DNA of 64,000 nucleotides from Burkholderia sp. S171 (lineage in GTDB: Bacteria > Pseudomonadota > Gammaproteobacteria > Burkholderiales > Burkholderiaceae). The position numbers and the translations under genes were made by a program. The DNA is taken from assembly GCF_009766085.1 (NCBI RefSeq), contig NZ_LMUF01000032.1, positions 30,525 to 94,524 of the forward strand, read 5' to 3'. Below the pieces are notes generated by a model. It worked only from the letters and a program-made list of their open reading frames with translations. It was not told where the DNA came from and searched no databases. Within the stretch, counting starts at the first letter, position 1. The number at the start of each line of letters is the position of its first letter. This document shows, piece by piece, positions 44,195-53,806 of the stretch.

Positions 44195-45292
44195 ATGAGA
44201 GTGATTCAGGTCATGGAGTCAACTGCCACGGGAACGCTCTCGATGGTCTTGACGATCTCGAATCGTCTGGCGGCAGAGGGGCATGATGTGTATGTAATTT
44301 TCTCCATCCACGTGGAGACGCCTCAGAATCTCCGCAGCCTCTTTCATCCCAAGGTCGAGCTGCGCCACATTCAAATGAAGGGACCACCTTTGCCGTTCGT
44401 CATCACCCGGCTACGCAAGGCAATTGGAGAACTGCGCCCGGACATTGTCCATCTGCATTCTTCCTTTGCAGGCTTTCTCGGCCGGGTGGCGACGATCTTC
44501 GGTGCGGGATCGGCGAGGTTTTTCTATAGCCCTCATTGCATCTCGTTCATGCGAGCCGATGTCTCTGCGCTTAGCAGGCTCTCCTTCATCGGACTGGAAT
44601 TGCTCGCGTCCCTAAGGACATGCACCTACGTCGGCTGCTCGGTTAGCGAATGCGCAGCCGTGCGACGCTACCTCCACAGGCATATTGTTCTCGTCGAGAA
44701 CGCAATAGAGAGGAGCGTCACCGGCGAGAGCGGCGAACCCGGGGTGGATCGGGCCACCACGTCAATCAAGCGCGTCGTCATGGTGGGCGGCATCAGGCTG
44801 CAGAAGAACCCTCCGCTATTTGCGCAGATCGCCCGCTTGTTCGACCGGCAAGGCGTCGAGTTCGTCTGGATTGGTGACGGCGACGAAAGGTTCAAACAGA
44901 CTCTCTTCGCCGCCGGCGTTAGGGTAACGGGTTGGTTAAGCCGTGCCGAAGTGCTGCAACAACTGGAACGAGCCGATATTTTTCTCTCCACGTCGTCGTG
45001 GGAAGGCATGCCCGTTTCCGTCATCGAAGCGATGAGCGTTGGCACGCTGGTTCTTGCAACCAAGTGCGCGGGCAACGTCGACGCCGTGCGGCACGCGCAG
45101 ACGGGCTTTCTTTTTGAGAGCGCCGCAGAGGCGATCGTGCTTCTGAATCGCATGGCCGACGACGGCCCCCTTCGAAAGGAAATCGCGCGTAACGCAAAGC
45201 GCGAGGCACGCGAACGATTTAGCGAGGACCGCTTCTTCTATGAATTGAGATCGCTCTATGCAATTCCACAGATGCAACTTGCGGTTCGTTAG
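44195..45292 (+). CDS. Family 4 glycosyltransferase (GT-B)
   Basis: 365 residues from ATG 44195, 7 bases after AAAGGAG; a longer frame to 44126 would overlap the previous gene. N-terminal MRVIQVMESTATGTLSMVL and DIVHLHSSFAGFLGRV form the acceptor half. The C-terminal half has VVMVGGIRLQKNPPLFAQIA, WIGDGDERF and SWEGMPVSVIEAMSVGTLVL (the E-x7-E motif of retaining GT4). Adds one sugar to the growing lipid-linked unit in the cytoplasm. Confidence 0.92.
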   Translation: MRVIQVMESTATGTLSMVLTISNRLAAEGHDVYVIFSIHVETPQNLRSLFHPKVELRHIQMKGPPLPFVITRLRKAIGELRPDIVHLHSSFAGFLGRVATIFGAGSARFFYSPHCISFMRADVSALSRLSFIGLELLASLRTCTYVGCSVSECAAVRRYLHRHIVLVENAIERSVTGESGEPGVDRATTSIKRVVMVGGIRLQKNPPLFAQIARLFDRQGVEFVWIGDGDERFKQTLFAAGVRVTGWLSRAEVLQQLERADIFLSTSSWEGMPVSVIEAMSVGTLVLATKCAGNVDAVRHAQTGFLFESAAEAIVLLNRMADDGPLRKEIARNAKREARERFSEDRFFYELRSLYAIPQMQLAVR

Positions 45293-45295
45293 CGC

Positions 45296-46984
45296 ATGAA
45301 TCGTCGACGCGAACTACTCGTCTTGTCCGCCGCCGGTGCCTGCGGCGCATTGCGCGCGACATCGGTGATGGGCGCGGGCACCGCTTCGCCGGTGCGGACA
45401 ATGTCGCCGAATGCGTCCGACGGTTCACTGTCGATCCGCGATTTCGGCACGACAGGCGACGGTGTGACAGATGACACCGCTGCGCTCCAGCGCGCCATTG
45501 ATCACGTGCGCGACGAAGGCCTCGCGCGTCGCGACACATCGCACTTGCCCAGACTCGTATTGCCGTCCGGCCGTTACATACTCACGGACACGATCAACAC
45601 GGTGCCGTGGATAAAGCTTTGTAGCGTTGGCGGCGTCCTGCTCGATTTCCAGCGATTACCCACCGCCAGGAACGGCATTGTCTGTCGCAATGAAAACATG
45701 CTCGCCGCAGGCGACCTTTGTTATCCGGGCAACCGGTCTGCGTTTCTGGACGGCTCGGGCGGCACAATCTCCGTGCTCGGACCGGGTGCGGCGCGCGCGG
45801 ACGGTTGGGGCATCGTCATGGGCAATCGCGATGCGCGGTTTCTCGGCGAAGTACGCGACGCGGGCGGGCACAACGTGGTCGTCACAGGATGGCGCGGCGC
45901 GTTGCGCATCGATCCGGTCAACACCTACCTCAACGCCTGGACGTCATGCCGCTTCGAGCAGAATCGCGAAGAGGCGATCTACGCTGCCGGGATGAAGGGA
46001 CCGAGCGTGAACAGCGGCGAGCGAATGACTTTCTACGACTGCACGTTCTCGGGGTCCGCGCATGCATTGAATGTCTGCACCGACAGTCAGGACTTCGTCT
46101 TCGACGCCTGCTCATTCGACTTCCTGAACGACGTGATTCATTTCGGCGCAGGCTCGGGCTATGGCACGGTGGCGCTCAGTCACTGCCACATTGAGGGCAT
46201 CGACCAGTCGATCGTGAACGCCGAGAAAGCAGGCGAGCAGATTCGCGTGGCGATCGACCATTCGATCGTGCTGCCGCGGCGCTGGCACCGAAACGGCGAG
46301 GCGAACGCGCCGCGTCAATTGATCGGCGGCCGCTGCTCGTTTTCCGCCGTTGCGGTGGAGTTTCGCTTCGAAGCGCCAGTGCAGAGTGCGAGCACGGTGC
46401 TGATCGGTGACGACGTGCATGTCGAAACGCTCAACGGCCTGAGCTTCCACGGCTTCGATGTCCTGCCGTCCCGCATTCGCTGCCTTAACGCAGATGCGCA
46501 ATTTGGCCACGATCCTGTCGGCACACCGCTGGAACGGCTGTCGCATTGGAAAGCAGCGTCGGGAAGTCGCGCCGGCGCGGCGATTGCCAAGGCAAACTCC
46601 GAGCCCCTTGAAAAACGCGACGCCCACGATAGCATCGGCGGGCGCGCGCTTGTCGCCAAGGTGTCACCTGCGTCGACATCGTCGGCAACATTCGCGCTGA
46701 GCGCTAAATCGACGTTTGCGGTCCGTCCGGGAGACACGCTTTGCGCCGTTTCCGGTGTTGACTATGCTGGTCCAGCCGGAACCTGCACGGTATCGATCGA
46801 CTTCCTGTCCGCCGATGGCAGTTCCATGTCACGCGCGATCAATACGGGTTCGCAGGGCGCCGGTGTCACCGGCTTGCGAACCGTTGTGCCCGCGGGTGCG
46901 ACGCTTGGCTTGCTGTCTGCGGGGTTCAGCGACTGGAAAGGTGAATTGCGGGTGACCACGCTCGCAGCGTGGGCCGCCGCATGA
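45296..46984 (+). CDS. Exported right-handed beta-helix protein (pectate lyase 3 / GH28-related)
   Basis: 562 residues. An N-terminal twin-arginine-like signal (NRRRELLVLSAAGACGALRA) suggests folded export. SIRDFGTTGDGVTDDTAALQ at ~48-67 is the hallmark start of the pectate lyase superfamily 3 helix. The central region shows repeating coils, including CRFEQNREEAIYAAG and VFDACSFDFLNDVIHFG. The last ~110 residues look like an added beta-sandwich carbohydrate-binding-like domain. In exopolysaccharide loci such proteins cut or epimerise the polymer. It starts 3 bases after the glycosyltransferase stop, so it is surely co-transcribed. Confidence 0.85.
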   Translation: MNRRRELLVLSAAGACGALRATSVMGAGTASPVRTMSPNASDGSLSIRDFGTTGDGVTDDTAALQRAIDHVRDEGLARRDTSHLPRLVLPSGRYILTDTINTVPWIKLCSVGGVLLDFQRLPTARNGIVCRNENMLAAGDLCYPGNRSAFLDGSGGTISVLGPGAARADGWGIVMGNRDARFLGEVRDAGGHNVVVTGWRGALRIDPVNTYLNAWTSCRFEQNREEAIYAAGMKGPSVNSGERMTFYDCTFSGSAHALNVCTDSQDFVFDACSFDFLNDVIHFGAGSGYGTVALSHCHIEGIDQSIVNAEKAGEQIRVAIDHSIVLPRRWHRNGEANAPRQLIGGRCSFSAVAVEFRFEAPVQSASTVLIGDDVHVETLNGLSFHGFDVLPSRIRCLNADAQFGHDPVGTPLERLSHWKAASGSRAGAAIAKANSEPLEKRDAHDSIGGRALVAKVSPASTSSATFALSAKSTFAVRPGDTLCAVSGVDYAGPAGTCTVSIDFLSADGSSMSRAINTGSQGAGVTGLRTVVPAGATLGLLSAGFSDWKGELRVTTLAAWAAA

Positions 46985-47130
46985 GAGTGAGAATTTGCAT
47001 CGCGGAGCGAAGTGTCATCAAATGAACTGCCGCCCATCGAACTTGAAAAGGAAGTCCATGCAGAGGTGTACGCCCCGCAATTCCAGCTATGTCCGTTTCG
47101 AAAGTCCAGTGCAGAGAATGGGAGGCAAGA

Positions 47131-49416
47131 ATGAGTAGTTCAATTGATCGAATGGACGCCGCACAGCGAACCAGCGACTTCAATCTCGCTGCGTTGCTGG
47201 ATGTGTTCGTCTTGTACCGGAGGATGATGGCGTGGATCTTTTGCGTCATCGTCGCGGGCGGCATCGCGTGGGCGTTTCTTTCGGACCCTGTCTATCAGGC
47301 CGATCTGCTCGTGCAGATCGAAGAGACCAATCTCGCATCATCGGCGCGCTCGCCCTTCGGCGACATTGCCGCGATGTTTGATGTGAAGTCCTCCGCCGAG
47401 ACTGAAATGCAGGTGCTTGCTTCGCGCCTCGTGCTCGCCAGTGCCGTCGACCAGTTGCAGCTCTATATCGAGGCGAAGCCGGTGCGCCTTCCGCTTTTTG
47501 GCAATGCGATCGCTCGCGCAAACGTGAAGAACATCGGCGCCCCCGGGATCTTCGGCTCCGGCGGCTTCAACTGGGGCAAAGCGGCTATTTCAGTGGATGC
47601 GTTCAATGTGCCGCCCGACCAGGAAGGCGAGAGCTATTACGTTACGGCGCTGGAGGGCGGCCAGTACCGGTTGTCGGGGCCGGGCATAGAAGAGGGCGAG
47701 GTCGCGAGAATCGGCGAGTCGCACGCGTTCAAGACAGAAAGCGGTCCCATCGTCCTCGACGTGAAGTCCCTGACGGGCGACCAGGGGGCTCGCTTCGAGC
47801 TCGTGCGGCAGTCGCGTGTCGATGCCATCGACGTCCTGCAACGCGAGATCAGTGTGGACCACCAGGGCAGGGACACCTCGGACATGGTGCGCGTGAGACT
47901 GCGCGGCACCGACCGCCAGCGTGTCACCGACACGCTCAACGCCATCGCCCGCGCCTACGTCGACCAGAACGGGGCGCGTAAGACCGACGAAGCGGCGCAC
48001 TCGCGCGCCGTGCTGCTGCGCGACCTGCCCGAACTCAGAACGAACCTGGAGATGGCGGAAGCCACGCTCACAACGCTGCGTACCAAGGTCCGGTCTGTGG
48101 ACATGGATGACGAAGGCAAGACGCTGGTACAACAGTCGGCGGCGAACGAAGCACAACTGACCCAATTGCTTCAGACGCGCACCGATCTCGTCAGCCGTTT
48201 TAGCGCGCAGTATCCGTCCGTTGTCGCACTCGATCAGCAAATCGCGATTCTGCGAGGCCGCGCTGAGCAATTCGCGCAACGCATTAGCGAGTTGCCGGGA
48301 GAGCAGCGCGAGCTCGTGACGGCGCAACGCGACGTGCTGGTCAGAAAGGACCTTTATCTGAACCAGCTCAACAACATCTCCCAGTTAGAACTCCTGCGCG
48401 CCGGCCGTCCGGGCAATGTGCTCATGATCGACTCCGCCATCATGCCTGACAGCCCGATACCGATGCGGCGCCCCATGATCGCGGGGCTCGCGCTCGTGCT
48501 TGGATGCTTCGCTGCAGTGGCCGCCGCCTATTTGCGCGAACTGCTGTTCGGAGGCGTCTCGCATCCACGGGAAATCGAACAGAGCGCGGGCTTGCGCGTC
48601 TGCGCCGTTGTTCCGCACGCGGCGCATCCGAAGGCCGGCTGGTCGAGGCTTGCGCGCCGCAGTCAGACGAGTCGGCGCCTGCTCGCCTTATCGGACCCCG
48701 CCGATCCGGCTATCGAAAGCCTGCGCGGCCTGCGAACCACGCTCCAGTTCTCGATGCTCGATGGAAAGAACAACGTGGTGCTATTCACGAGCCCGTCGCC
48801 GCTTATCGGGAAGTCGTTTGTGTCGTCGAATTTCGCGGCAGTGCTCGCGACGGCCGGCAAGCGTGTCCTGCTCGTCGATGCGGACCTTCGGCGCGCCAAC
48901 TTGAGCCACAGATTCGGCCAGGGCACACGCCGTGGTTTTTGCGATGTGCTAGCGGGCGCCCTGACACTCGAAGCCGCCATTTTCCCGACGGAGCAGGACA
49001 ATCTTTCCTTCCTCCCCGCCGGCTCACGACCCGGCAATGCGGCAGATCTGCTGACGAGTGGCCCTGTCGACGCGATCATGCAGGAACTGGCCGCGCGCTA
49101 TGACGTCGTCGTCCTCGACACGGCACCTCTGCTCGCGGTGCCGGACGCCTCCATACTCGCGCCGTTTGCAAGAGGCAATGTCTTCATCCTGGCGCGCGCC
49201 GGTGTCACCAAGCTCGGCGAACTGGAAGAGACGGCGCGCCGCCTCGAACAGGTCGGCGTGGACGTGACGGGCGTAATTCTGAACGGCATCGATCCACGCG
49301 CCGGGCACTTCCGTTACGGTACGCGGTACGGGACATATCGCTACACTGCCGATTCAATAAGCGGCGCGCCGGTCTTCCCAGAAGAGCGCCGCGAGGTCGG
49401 ATATGTCAAGACGTAG
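47131..49416 (+). CDS. Wzc-type polysaccharide co-polymerase and BY tyrosine autokinase
   Basis: 761 residues from ATG 47131, 5 bases after GGAGG; an earlier start at 47089 is less good. Wzz domain with a first TM near 40-60, a long periplasmic coiled-coil region (~150-440), second TM (RRPMIAGLALVLGCFAAVAA), then a cytoplasmic kinase: Walker A SPLIGKSFVSSN near 560, A' VLLVDADLRR, B VVVLDTAPLLAV. The tail has a tyrosine cluster (RYGTRYGTYRY) for autophosphorylation. It sets chain length and drives export. No Wzb phosphatase is visible in the window. Confidence 0.93.
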   Translation: MSSSIDRMDAAQRTSDFNLAALLDVFVLYRRMMAWIFCVIVAGGIAWAFLSDPVYQADLLVQIEETNLASSARSPFGDIAAMFDVKSSAETEMQVLASRLVLASAVDQLQLYIEAKPVRLPLFGNAIARANVKNIGAPGIFGSGGFNWGKAAISVDAFNVPPDQEGESYYVTALEGGQYRLSGPGIEEGEVARIGESHAFKTESGPIVLDVKSLTGDQGARFELVRQSRVDAIDVLQREISVDHQGRDTSDMVRVRLRGTDRQRVTDTLNAIARAYVDQNGARKTDEAAHSRAVLLRDLPELRTNLEMAEATLTTLRTKVRSVDMDDEGKTLVQQSAANEAQLTQLLQTRTDLVSRFSAQYPSVVALDQQIAILRGRAEQFAQRISELPGEQRELVTAQRDVLVRKDLYLNQLNNISQLELLRAGRPGNVLMIDSAIMPDSPIPMRRPMIAGLALVLGCFAAVAAAYLRELLFGGVSHPREIEQSAGLRVCAVVPHAAHPKAGWSRLARRSQTSRRLLALSDPADPAIESLRGLRTTLQFSMLDGKNNVVLFTSPSPLIGKSFVSSNFAAVLATAGKRVLLVDADLRRANLSHRFGQGTRRGFCDVLAGALTLEAAIFPTEQDNLSFLPAGSRPGNAADLLTSGPVDAIMQELAARYDVVVLDTAPLLAVPDASILAPFARGNVFILARAGVTKLGELEETARRLEQVGVDVTGVILNGIDPRAGHFRYGTRYGTYRYTADSISGAPVFPEERREVGYVKT

Positions 49417-50770
49417 CGATGCCTGGGCGCTGGTCCTCTTGTTGCTCAGCGCGCTCGGCTCCGCCGGCGTCGCGTTCGCCGTGCAGGCGGCGCTTGCGCG
49501 CACGCTGCATGCTGATCAATACGGCCACTTCGCTTCCGCTCTCGCGACGCTCACGATCGTCGCGCCCGCCGTCGGATTCGGTCTGCCTTCGGTGTGGCTC
49601 AAGCTGTATGGCACGGAAGGCTGGGCCGCCGCACGATGGATGCGCGCATCGGCGCGCTTCGTGTGCATCAGCTCGATCGCGTGCGTGGCGGCGACGCTCG
49701 CCTGGTCGTTCTTCGGGGTGCGGGACATCGAAACCACGAGGCTGATCGTCTGGATGCTGCCGGCGCTCCTCAGTCCCGGCGCGATCGAACTGGCAAGCGC
49801 GAGGTTTCAGCTCGAAGAGCGCTTCGGACTTGTCGCCGCATGGCAGGCATTTCAGCATTGCGCACGTCTCGGCGTAGTGCTCGTGTGCTATCTGCTGAAC
49901 GCACGCGTGGACAACGTGGCGATCGGCTTCGGATGCATTGGCATCATTGTGATTGCGGGTGGTGTGTGGACGTTGTCGCCGCTTTTCAAGGGACGCTTGC
50001 GCCTGGCCGGTCACGGCGAGCGGCCCGCGCCCGGCTCCGCGACGCAGGCGGCCGCGCTACCGGGCGTCGGTGAACTGTGGCACGGCGCCTATCCGTTCGG
50101 AGTGACGAGCCTGCTCTACTTCGGCTACGTGCAAAGCGGACTGCTACTCGTCGCTTACCTGACCAGCCCGGGGCGCGTCGCGCTCTACAGCGTGGCGCTC
50201 ACCATTCTCGCCGCAATCTATCTGTTTCCGACCGTGCTGTTCCAGAAGCTCCTGATGCCCCGGCTGCACCGCTGGGCGGCCGCCAACGACGCACGGTTGC
50301 ACCAGTCCTATCGAACCGGGAACCGCTGTATGCTCGCCGCCGGCTTGGTGGCCGGCCTGGCGACCGCACTGCTCGCTCCCGTCCTCATCCCTGCCGTCTT
50401 CGGCGAGCACTACCGCGAGGCGGTGCCGCTCGTCGTCATCATGTCGGCTTGCGCGCCGCTGCGATTCGTGACGACGAGCGCGTCGTCGATCATGACGAGC
50501 CGCAACCAGATTCAGATTCTCAACGGGTGCATGGGGGCCGCGTTCGTCTGTAGCATCGTGGCCGCCATGCTGCTAGTTCCGCGCTTCGACCTGAAAGGCG
50601 CGGCCGGCGCATTCGTTTTCGGGGAGGCAGTCTGGACCGTGCTCATTGTTATCGCGGCAAATCGGATCATGCAGAACAGGCAGCGGCGGCGCGATGCGGC
50701 TTGCGCGCAGGCGGCCGGGCGGCGGCCCGGAGAGCGCGTGGCTCGAACGGTCGAATCCGAGGCGACATGA
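49403..50770 (+). CDS. Oligosaccharide flippase (Wzx/PST family)
   Basis: 455 residues with about 12 hydrophobic segments, beginning LVLLLLSALGSAGVAFAVQ. Matches the MOP-superfamily polysaccharide transporter pattern, including LARTLHADQYGHFASALATL near the start and VPLVVIMSACAPLRFV late. It moves the undecaprenyl-linked repeat unit across the inner membrane. The start overlaps the Wzc-like gene by 14 bases, so translation is coupled. Cytoplasmic C-terminus is basic and variable. Confidence 0.88.
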   Translation: MSRRSDAWALVLLLLSALGSAGVAFAVQAALARTLHADQYGHFASALATLTIVAPAVGFGLPSVWLKLYGTEGWAAARWMRASARFVCISSIACVAATLAWSFFGVRDIETTRLIVWMLPALLSPGAIELASARFQLEERFGLVAAWQAFQHCARLGVVLVCYLLNARVDNVAIGFGCIGIIVIAGGVWTLSPLFKGRLRLAGHGERPAPGSATQAAALPGVGELWHGAYPFGVTSLLYFGYVQSGLLLVAYLTSPGRVALYSVALTILAAIYLFPTVLFQKLLMPRLHRWAAANDARLHQSYRTGNRCMLAAGLVAGLATALLAPVLIPAVFGEHYREAVPLVVIMSACAPLRFVTTSASSIMTSRNQIQILNGCMGAAFVCSIVAAMLLVPRFDLKGAAGAFVFGEAVWTVLIVIAANRIMQNRQRRRDAACAQAAGRRPGERVARTVESEAT

Positions 50771-50890
50771 AAGTTGGATTGCATGTGCGGTTAAGCACGG
50801 AGAATCATTGAATAACCAAGATGATGGATCTCGTACTCGGGCATTTTCCTGGCAACTCACTTTTCGCACGCGTTCCCTTCAGGGCAAATC

Positions 50891-51934
50891 ATGGCGTATT
50901 ACATCGTTCCGATACTGGTCTTCTATTTCGGCGTCGCGCTATGCATAAGCTACGGCGGCACGAGCAAAGCGGTCCTCATCACGTGCTCACTTCCGCTTAT
51001 ATTGCTCGCTTGCCTGCGCGGTCAAACCGGCACCGATACGGCTGCCTATTACACCGTGTTCACCGGCCTGGCCTCATCGCCGATAGACTACGGCGGCGAA
51101 CCTCTGTTCGGCATGTACGCGGAGAGGCTATGGGCCCTCATTCCAGATCCGCGATTCGTGGTCAACGTCATTTCGCTGACTACGGCCTCGCTCATGATAT
51201 GGGGCATCTCTCGAGCACGCTATGGCGCATGGTTTGGTGGCCTCGTGATGGTACCCGCCATGTTCTTCGAGCTGACACTTAACGTGCTTCGCTTCGGCGT
51301 CGCGTCTTCTATTTTCCTCATTGCATCGCAGGTGCCCTTTCAGGAAAAGCCGATCCGCTATGTGCTGCTGGCCATCCTCGCAACGGGCATGCACTTTTCG
51401 TCTGCCTTGCTCTTTATCCTCTTCATCGGCGTGACCCGACGCGGACAAATTATCTGGGTGGTGGTGTCGATGCTTCTGGTCGTAGGGGGCGCGTTACTCA
51501 TGCCCGGCTATGTGGCTGCGAAATCCGATCTGTACACAGACATGGTCGCGCCGAATGCCTCATCGGGACTGCTCTTTTTGCTGCTGCAACTGTCGGTGCT
51601 TTCAGTGGTCATGCGCTGGCGAGGCGACTTCCGTATCCCGACATCGGGCATAGCGCTGTGCGCTGTACTCGCGGTCGCTACCTACATCATGACCCAATTC
51701 ACCTATGCGGGAATTCGCTTTCAGCTCATCCTCTTTTATTTGCTGGTAGTTGTCTTGCTGCGTCAGTACGCGCCCGCAGGCAACCGCGTGCCCACTCAAC
51801 TTGGGATGTGGCTGCTGCTGATCGGTCTCATCGGCTTGGGGGGGCGGCTTCACAACATGTCCGACGAGCGTGGACATGGTGCGTCTCCGTTCCTCCCTTA
51901 CCGCCTCGCACCGACGCTTGAACAGTATCGCTAA
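50891..51934 (+). CDS. EpsG/Wzy-type polysaccharide polymerase
   Basis: 347 residues, about 9-10 TM segments (for example VLITCSLPLILLACLRG, AWFGGLVMVPAMFFELTL, ILFYLLVVVLL). The early block RGQTGTDTAAYYTVF after the second TM is typical for the EpsG family of polymerases. It joins repeat units on the periplasmic side. AGGG lies a few bases before the ATG. It follows the flippase by 120 bases on the same strand. Confidence 0.82.
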   Translation: MAYYIVPILVFYFGVALCISYGGTSKAVLITCSLPLILLACLRGQTGTDTAAYYTVFTGLASSPIDYGGEPLFGMYAERLWALIPDPRFVVNVISLTTASLMIWGISRARYGAWFGGLVMVPAMFFELTLNVLRFGVASSIFLIASQVPFQEKPIRYVLLAILATGMHFSSALLFILFIGVTRRGQIIWVVVSMLLVVGGALLMPGYVAAKSDLYTDMVAPNASSGLLFLLLQLSVLSVVMRWRGDFRIPTSGIALCAVLAVATYIMTQFTYAGIRFQLILFYLLVVVLLRQYAPAGNRVPTQLGMWLLLIGLIGLGGRLHNMSDERGHGASPFLPYRLAPTLEQYR

Positions 51935-52015
51935 CCAATGCGGCTGCGCTGAAGCAGGAAAGTTACTAGCTACGATTTTCCGGACGCGGCAAAAATTTCG
52001 GGAGGTGCGTCGTCT

Positions 52016-53107
52016 ATGGCAGAGAAAGCCAAGCACTATAGAGGTCTTAACGGACTACGGGCAATCGCGGTGGCGCTGGTTTTTCTTGTCCACAAAACGA
52101 ACAGTATCCCTCCTGAATTTGGCAAGAGCGGTGTGTGGTTGTTTTTTTTCATCAGCGGCTTTCTGATCATCGGCGAATTACACCGTGCCCGCCGATCGAT
52201 TGAAAGTGGCCAGTCAACGATATCGGACGGCCTACAGACTTTCTTTGTCAAGCGAGCTTTGCGGATCTTCCCGATCTACTACCTGCTGTTGGCCGCGCTG
52301 TTCGTTGGTCGGCGCTTCTATGCGCATTACGGCCCCGACCTGGGTTTTGCCTGGCACTTCACGTATCTTTCCAATTTTTGGATGGCGCTCGTACTAAAAG
52401 ACTGGATCGGTCCGTTTTCGCATCTGTGGAGTCTTGCGGTCGAACAACAGTTCTACCTGATCGCACCTTTCGCATTCCTTCTTTTGCCGACACGCTTCCA
52501 CGGCGTAATCTGTGCCGTCTGCCTGATAGTGGGAATTTCCGGGCATGAGCTGCTCTATGCCTACGGGTCCGATGAAATAGTCGAGTACACGATATCTCCG
52601 TTCAATTTTTCACTGCTTGCATCGGGCGGCTTAATGTACTTTGCCGTAGGACGAGGCATGCGCGTTGTCCGGCCAGTGCTTGCTGCTGCCGTTGCCATCA
52701 TTCTCATATTGGGTTCATGGTGCATGCTGCTCAGTCATATACCCGATAGCGCCAAAGCATTGAGCGATCTGTGTCTTTCTGCCGGCATCGCTCTAGTGTT
52801 CTTTATTGTTGTCACGAACCAGCGCGGCTTGCTGACGCGATGCCTGGAATGGTCGCCGCTGAACTATTTGGGAACCATCAGCTATGGCTTCTACTTATTT
52901 CACAACTTCATCCCGAATCCAATCGGCAAAGCGCTGCAGTTGTATCCGCATATCAATCTGCCTGACGGACTTCAAAGCGCGCTTGGATTGACGTCTGGCT
53001 TTGCGCTCACCGTCGTCGTAGCGTCGTTTTCCTGGCGCTTTATCGAACGGCCGATAATGCAGTTGCGCCAGCGGCGCACGGCTATCGCACCACCCAGCAC
53101 GGCGTGA
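52016..53107 (+). CDS. Membrane acyltransferase (acyltransferase 3, OafA/YrhL type)
   Basis: 363 residues. YRGLNGLRAIAVALVFLVHK holds the conserved R-x10-H of acyltransferase 3 (catalytic His at ~28), and FSHLWSLAVEQQFYLIAPF is the second family block. About ten TMs; no SGNH domain follows. It would O-acetylate the repeat unit or polymer. GGGAGG lies 10 bases upstream of ATG 52016. Last gene of the exopolysaccharide operon. Confidence 0.92.
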   Translation: MAEKAKHYRGLNGLRAIAVALVFLVHKTNSIPPEFGKSGVWLFFFISGFLIIGELHRARRSIESGQSTISDGLQTFFVKRALRIFPIYYLLLAALFVGRRFYAHYGPDLGFAWHFTYLSNFWMALVLKDWIGPFSHLWSLAVEQQFYLIAPFAFLLLPTRFHGVICAVCLIVGISGHELLYAYGSDEIVEYTISPFNFSLLASGGLMYFAVGRGMRVVRPVLAAAVAIILILGSWCMLLSHIPDSAKALSDLCLSAGIALVFFIVVTNQRGLLTRCLEWSPLNYLGTISYGFYLFHNFIPNPIGKALQLYPHINLPDGLQSALGLTSGFALTVVVASFSWRFIERPIMQLRQRRTAIAPPSTA

Positions 53108-53806
53108 ACCTTTGTTCGTTCAAAGCAAGTTGCTATTCGCGCCCTTGACTTGTTCGTCGGCGGTCAGACACATTGTGGTCAGCAAGCGCTCTGCGAAGCG
53201 GCAGCAAATGGCGTGGCGACCGGCTCATGCGCATGGGCTTCACGCAATGCGTAGCATGACCCCGTGGCAATGCTGATCGAGTCATTCTAACCGATGGATT
53301 TCCTGCATTCTCCCTTCCATGAAACGGCTGTGCGGTGATTGAACATCACGAAAAATAAGCTTGAATTAAGCCTCTTTCACACGATGCCGCGAAGCGTCCC
53401 CAGAGCCTTTATCTCGGACGGCCGAGATTGATACGATCGAGCAGTTAGATGAGCCGCCAAGGCATTCACGCCGTACGGCGTTGGCGCTAACCTGCTTCCT
53501 AGACGGGACAAGCCGGAAAGCTCGGCATCAAATAGATGATGCCAGAGCGAGCAGAACGCGAAAGCCACTGTCCGGCACAGATCGCTGCAAACCACGGCTT
53601 CGACATTAGCGCTTGGTCCACCGGCGAAGTTATCGTGCTTTCTCGATTGGCGTCTGCAAGCTGCGACGACCATTCGCAAGTTTAATTTTTCCTGACGAGT
53701 CACCAGCCCTTGCTGGATGGTCTGAGCGAGGGCTTCACGCAGCCGAAACTTTTCAGTTCATATAGATAGCATACCGAAACCATCCAACGGAATTTTTGGA
53801 GGCCCC
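53108..53806. other. Intergenic region after the exopolysaccharide operon
   Basis: About 700 bases. A 108-codon minus-strand frame (53377-53703) has no protein-like character. No terminator was recognised after 53107. AT-rich DNA at 53740-53790 probably holds the promoter for the GMC oxidoreductase gene. Confidence 0.45.

Noticed and set aside
48781..48840. Defective Walker A in the Wzc-like kinase (no first Gly)
   Set aside because: Proteobacterial Wzc proteins also have loose P-loops of the SPS-x-IGK(S/T) form, so it is probably active.
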